Shown here: positions 6,153 to 8,075 of the stretch, piece after piece
Numbering within the stretch: the first letter of the stretch is position 1
How the letters are laid out: each line of letters starts with the position of its first letter
The notes under the pieces: generated by a model
The model's database searches: none
Told to the model about the DNA's origin: nothing
Seen by the model: only the letters and a program-made list of their open reading frames with translations
Translations under genes and position numbers: made by a program
NCBI GenBank assembly: GCA_016201085.1
Contig: JACQDO010000285.1
Span: 1-8,075 of the forward strand
Reading direction: 5' to 3'
Length of the DNA stretch: 8,075 nt
Source of the DNA: Hyphomicrobiales bacterium
GTDB taxonomy: Bacteria > Pseudomonadota > Alphaproteobacteria > Rhizobiales > Xanthobacteraceae

Positions 6153-7561
6153 CTAAACAGACCTCGATTCCAAAAGCGTATCAACTCGCGCTCGAAGGCT
6201 TTGCTCTCGAAAATGATACCGCCTCATTGCGCCAGGAGATATGGCTGCTCTTGGCTCCGAATATGGATCGAATTGTTGAAAGCTATATCAAGAAGACAAC
6301 AAAAATCGCGCCCTATTATAATGAAATGATAAATTGTAACGTTGACCGCATCAGAGAAATGCTTGCTGTGTACACCGAGAGGCTTTTCAAGAATGCATTT
6401 GATGCTCAATGGGTTGCCGACACCAAAGCACGAGTGGAAGCTGAAATAGCCTTTGGCTACGACATGCGACTGCGTGGCGTTGTCGCCCAATGTGTACTCA
6501 CCGAACTCTGTAAAATCGTCGAAAACCGTTATCGCTATTCAGTTCGGAAAGCCGCGCGGCTTATCGATATTGCAGCACGTGTGCTGATGATGGACATGGC
6601 TAACTCAGCGGCGCTCCATCACCACGAGGAGGTCCGCAAAACACAGGCGCAAGCAAACAGACTTGATTCTGCAATCGTAAATTTTGGTGAGACGGTAGAA
6701 AGTGTTCGCCGCGCTATAGGATCGTCTTTCGACACGCTTAGCAAAACATCCGATCGATTAACAAATATTGCCAACAATGCAGCGGATCATGCGGTTAAAG
6801 GAACGCAAACAGCGGATGAGGCAGCCTTGAATGTCACTGCTATGGCGACCGCGACTGAAGAATTGACGGCGTCAATTTCAGAGATCCACCGGCAAGCAGC
6901 TAAAAACGTTGTGGAGGCGGAAGAGGTCGCTTCCAATGCAAGGGATATGAATGCCACCGTAGCGATGCTTTCTGATGCAGTGGACAAGATTGGTTCGATA
7001 GTTGATTTCATTGCAAAAATTGCAGCACAGACGAAATTGCTTGCATTAAACGCCACGATCGAGGCCGCGCGGGCCGGAGACGCGGGAAAAGGATTTGCTG
7101 TCGTTGCTGACGAGGTAAAATCTTTGGCGGCGCAAACATCTAACTCAGCTGAGGACGTAGGCGGACAAATCGCCGTTATTAGAGAAGTAACAAAAAAGTC
7201 GATTGAAAAGATTGACGTAACCAGCCGTAAGATTGCTGATATTGCAAATATATCGAAATTGCTTGAATCGGTAGTGGTTGAGCAAGCCGCCGCATCCGGC
7301 GATATCTCGGAAGGTGCAAATAATGCCGCGCGTAACGCTACAAGCACTGCGGAAAAACTGAAAATATTAGCCGGTGATGTCAGGGGCACGCAAGATATAT
7401 CCAAATCAGTGATCGATTCAGCGCAAGAACTTTCCAAATGCATGGCTGAATTGGATGTGGCCATGGAGAAACTGCTCAAAGCGTCACAGCAGAGCGGTCT
7501 AAAAAAATTTATCGATCTAAAAAAAGTGTCGTCGCCTAATCAGTCTTTCAGCGTAATTTGA
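6149..7561 (+). CDS. Soluble methyl-accepting chemotaxis protein, possible globin-like sensor domain
   Basis: This 470-residue protein has no transmembrane segment and no HAMP domain, so it is a cytoplasmic chemoreceptor. The signalling half (about 183-445) is a long coiled coil whose tip carries the family hallmark at about 291-337: [20 protein letters not shown] followed by [14 protein letters not shown], the CheA/CheW contact region. The N-terminal half (about 25-160) is all-helical and its pattern ([16 protein letters not shown], then RLF-FDAQWV, then a helix ending MMDMA) resembles globin-coupled sensors, but no His is found where the haem-binding His is expected; by eye that position falls near Ile100. 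There is no C-terminal CheR/CheB-tethering pentapeptide. ATG 6149 is the only start in frame before an upstream stop at 6116; its nearby AAGG is too close to be a good ribosome site, so coupling to the 48-codon ORF is likely. Base composition is much lower in GC than its neighbours, suggesting separate ancestry. Confidence 0.93.
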   Translation: MTKQTSIPKAYQLALEGFALENDTASLRQEIWLLLAPNMDRIVESYIKKTTKIAPYYNEMINCNVDRIREMLAVYTERLFKNAFDAQWVADTKARVEAEIAFGYDMRLRGVVAQCVLTELCKIVENRYRYSVRKAARLIDIAARVLMMDMANSAALHHHEEVRKTQAQANRLDSAIVNFGETVESVRRAIGSSFDTLSKTSDRLTNIANNAADHAVKGTQTADEAALNVTAMATATEELTASISEIHRQAAKNVVEAEEVASNARDMNATVAMLSDAVDKIGSIVDFIAKIAAQTKLLALNATIEAARAGDAGKGFAVVADEVKSLAAQTSNSAEDVGGQIAVIREVTKKSIEKIDVTSRKIADIANISKLLESVVVEQAAASGDISEGANNAARNATSTAEKLKILAGDVRGTQDISKSVIDSAQELSKCMAELDVAMEKLLKASQQSGLKKFIDLKKVSSPNQSFSVI

Positions 7562-7642
7562 GACCTACCGACATTTAACCGCACGTACCGACGCGTACCT
7601 CTCAAAATGAGCAATGGGACGGAGCGCGCTGGTCTCATAATC

Positions 7643-7680
7643 GGCCTCCTTTTGCGCCATAATCACCGCGAAAAGAGGCC
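7643..7680 (+). terminator. Long imperfect hairpin after the chemoreceptor gene
   Basis: GGCCTC-C-TTTTGCG (7643-7656) pairs with CGC-G-AAAAGAGGCC (7667-7680), giving 13 base pairs with one bulged base on each arm and a ten-base loop. It lies 81 bases past the chemoreceptor stop. The following bases are not a T-run, so it may be a factor-dependent terminator or mRNA-end stabiliser. The right arm merges into a perfect 12-base palindrome, GCCATTAATGGC (7678-7689), which could bind a dimeric protein. Confidence 0.4.
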
Positions 7681-7691
7681 ATTAATGGCTA

Positions 7692-7721
7692 TTGACGAAA
7701 GTTGTTGTCATTGTCAACAAT
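7692..7721. promoter_or_regulatory. Dyad operator-like site, copy 2
   Basis: TTGTTG (7702-7707) and CAACAA (7715-7720) form a perfect inverted repeat with a seven-base centre. The block begins TTGACG and matches the 5903-5932 block at 26 of 31 aligned columns. It lies 164 bases before the LivK-type receptor start, a normal place for an operator or promoter. The rest of 7562-7885 has no supportable gene; an open frame at 7607-7867 crosses the palindromes and looks spurious. Confidence 0.55.
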
Positions 7722-7737
7722 GTGACATGATCGGTAG

Positions 7738-7757
7738 GCCGTTCGTGGGGCAACGGC
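7738..7757 (+). other. Hairpin downstream of dyad copy 2
   Basis: GCCGTT (7738-7743) and AACGGC (7752-7757) form a perfect 6-bp stem with an eight-base loop, starting 16 bases after the dyad. It mirrors the hairpin after the first dyad, so dyad plus hairpin together form a repeated leader unit. Confidence 0.5.
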
Positions 7758-7885
7758 TGCCGAGGGTCGGCAACGCGGCGGCTGCAAGGCCGCGCCAAGC
7801 GCAGTTTTTCGAGCTTGTTAGGACCGGAGTAAATCCGGCATCATCCAGAGCAACGGCCGAGGTCTAGGCCAAGGGAGGAATTCCA

Positions 7886-8075
7886 ATGAAACGCAAATCA
7901 CCATCGAATACCGCGAATTTAACGCGCCGTAGCTTCAGCGCCGGGCTTGGCGCTGCCGGTTTTGTCGCCGGGACCGCGCCTTTCAACATCGTGCGCGCGC
8001 AAGGGGCGGCCTTGAAAGTGGGCGTGCTGCTGCCGCGCTCCGGCTACCAGGCCGGCATCGGCCAGGACTGCCAGC
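7886..8075 (+). CDS. LivK-type ABC transporter substrate-binding protein (3' end outside window)
   Basis: Sixty-three codons are visible before the window ends. The start is well supported by AGGGAGGAA (7872-7880), five bases before the ATG. The N-terminus carries a twin-arginine type signal: TRRSFSAGLGAAGFVAG at about residues 13-29, with cleavage likely near ARG-to-Ala/Gln residues around RAQGA (about 40-43). The mature start, LKVGVLLPRSGYQAGIGQD, is the usual opening strand of branched-chain amino-acid/amide-type (LivK, periplasmic-binding type 1) receptors, which deliver amino acids, amides, urea or aromatic acids to an ABC importer. The ligand cannot be told from this fragment. Tat export suggests folding, sometimes with a cofactor, before transport. 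The gene has the GC-rich composition of the region upstream of the chemoreceptor, and is probably the first gene of a transporter operon continuing outside the window. Confidence 0.85.
   Translation, partial: MKRKSPSNTANLTRRSFSAGLGAAGFVAGTAPFNIVRAQGAALKVGVLLPRSGYQAGIGQDCQ

Noticed and set aside
6787..7479. 230-residue Ser/Ala-rich minus-strand frame within the MCP gene
   Set aside because: It is an antisense shadow of the repetitive coiled-coil coding sequence.
7607..7867. 86-residue plus-strand frame before the LivK-type receptor
   Set aside because: It spans the hairpin, the palindrome and the dyad, has no domain and no good ribosome site; it looks non-coding.

Overview
The window comes from a high-GC bacterium. 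A Bug-type solute receptor, a Tat-dependent LivK-type receptor, a cytoplasmic chemoreceptor and codon use dominated by G/C third positions fit an alphaproteobacterium of the Rhizobiales (Bradyrhizobium/Xanthobacter relatives). That placement is inferred from gene style only; there is no rRNA or other marker gene here.

Layout. Positions 1-3250 carry three genes in the same direction: the 3' part of a 4,5-dihydroxyphthalate decarboxylase-like gene, a TTT-family (Bug) periplasmic receptor, and an M24 'pita-bread' hydrolase that has lost several of the family's usual metal ligands. A 370-base gap with small palindromes (3251-3620) separates them from a convergent small cupin gene (minus strand, 3621-4097). 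Between the cupin and the amidase gene (4587-5906) lie a short AT-rich island with a plausible promoter and about 360 bases of very GC-rich, hairpin-rich DNA with no convincing gene. Positions 6006-7561 form a low-GC island: a 48-codon ORF whose stop overlaps the start of a soluble methyl-accepting chemotaxis protein (MCP). The window ends in the start of a LivK-type ABC transporter receptor (7886 onward).

How the genes may work together. Two solute receptors, a decarboxylase-like protein, an M24 hydrolase, a small cupin and an amidase are the usual ingredients of a catabolic neighbourhood for an imported organic acid, amide or amino-acid derivative. The substrate cannot be read from the sequence.

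Most notable signal. A near-identical regulatory block (a dyad of about 30 bases, followed 16-18 bases later by a hairpin built on GCCGTT/AACGGC) occurs twice: at the amidase stop (5903-5969) and upstream of the LivK-type receptor (7692-7757). The two copies bracket the low-GC chemoreceptor island. This suggests a duplicated leader, either shared control or the trace of an insertion. Inside the island, the sequence just before the MCP gene has a 9-bp perfect stem that displays a Shine-Dalgarno-like AGGAGAG in its loop.
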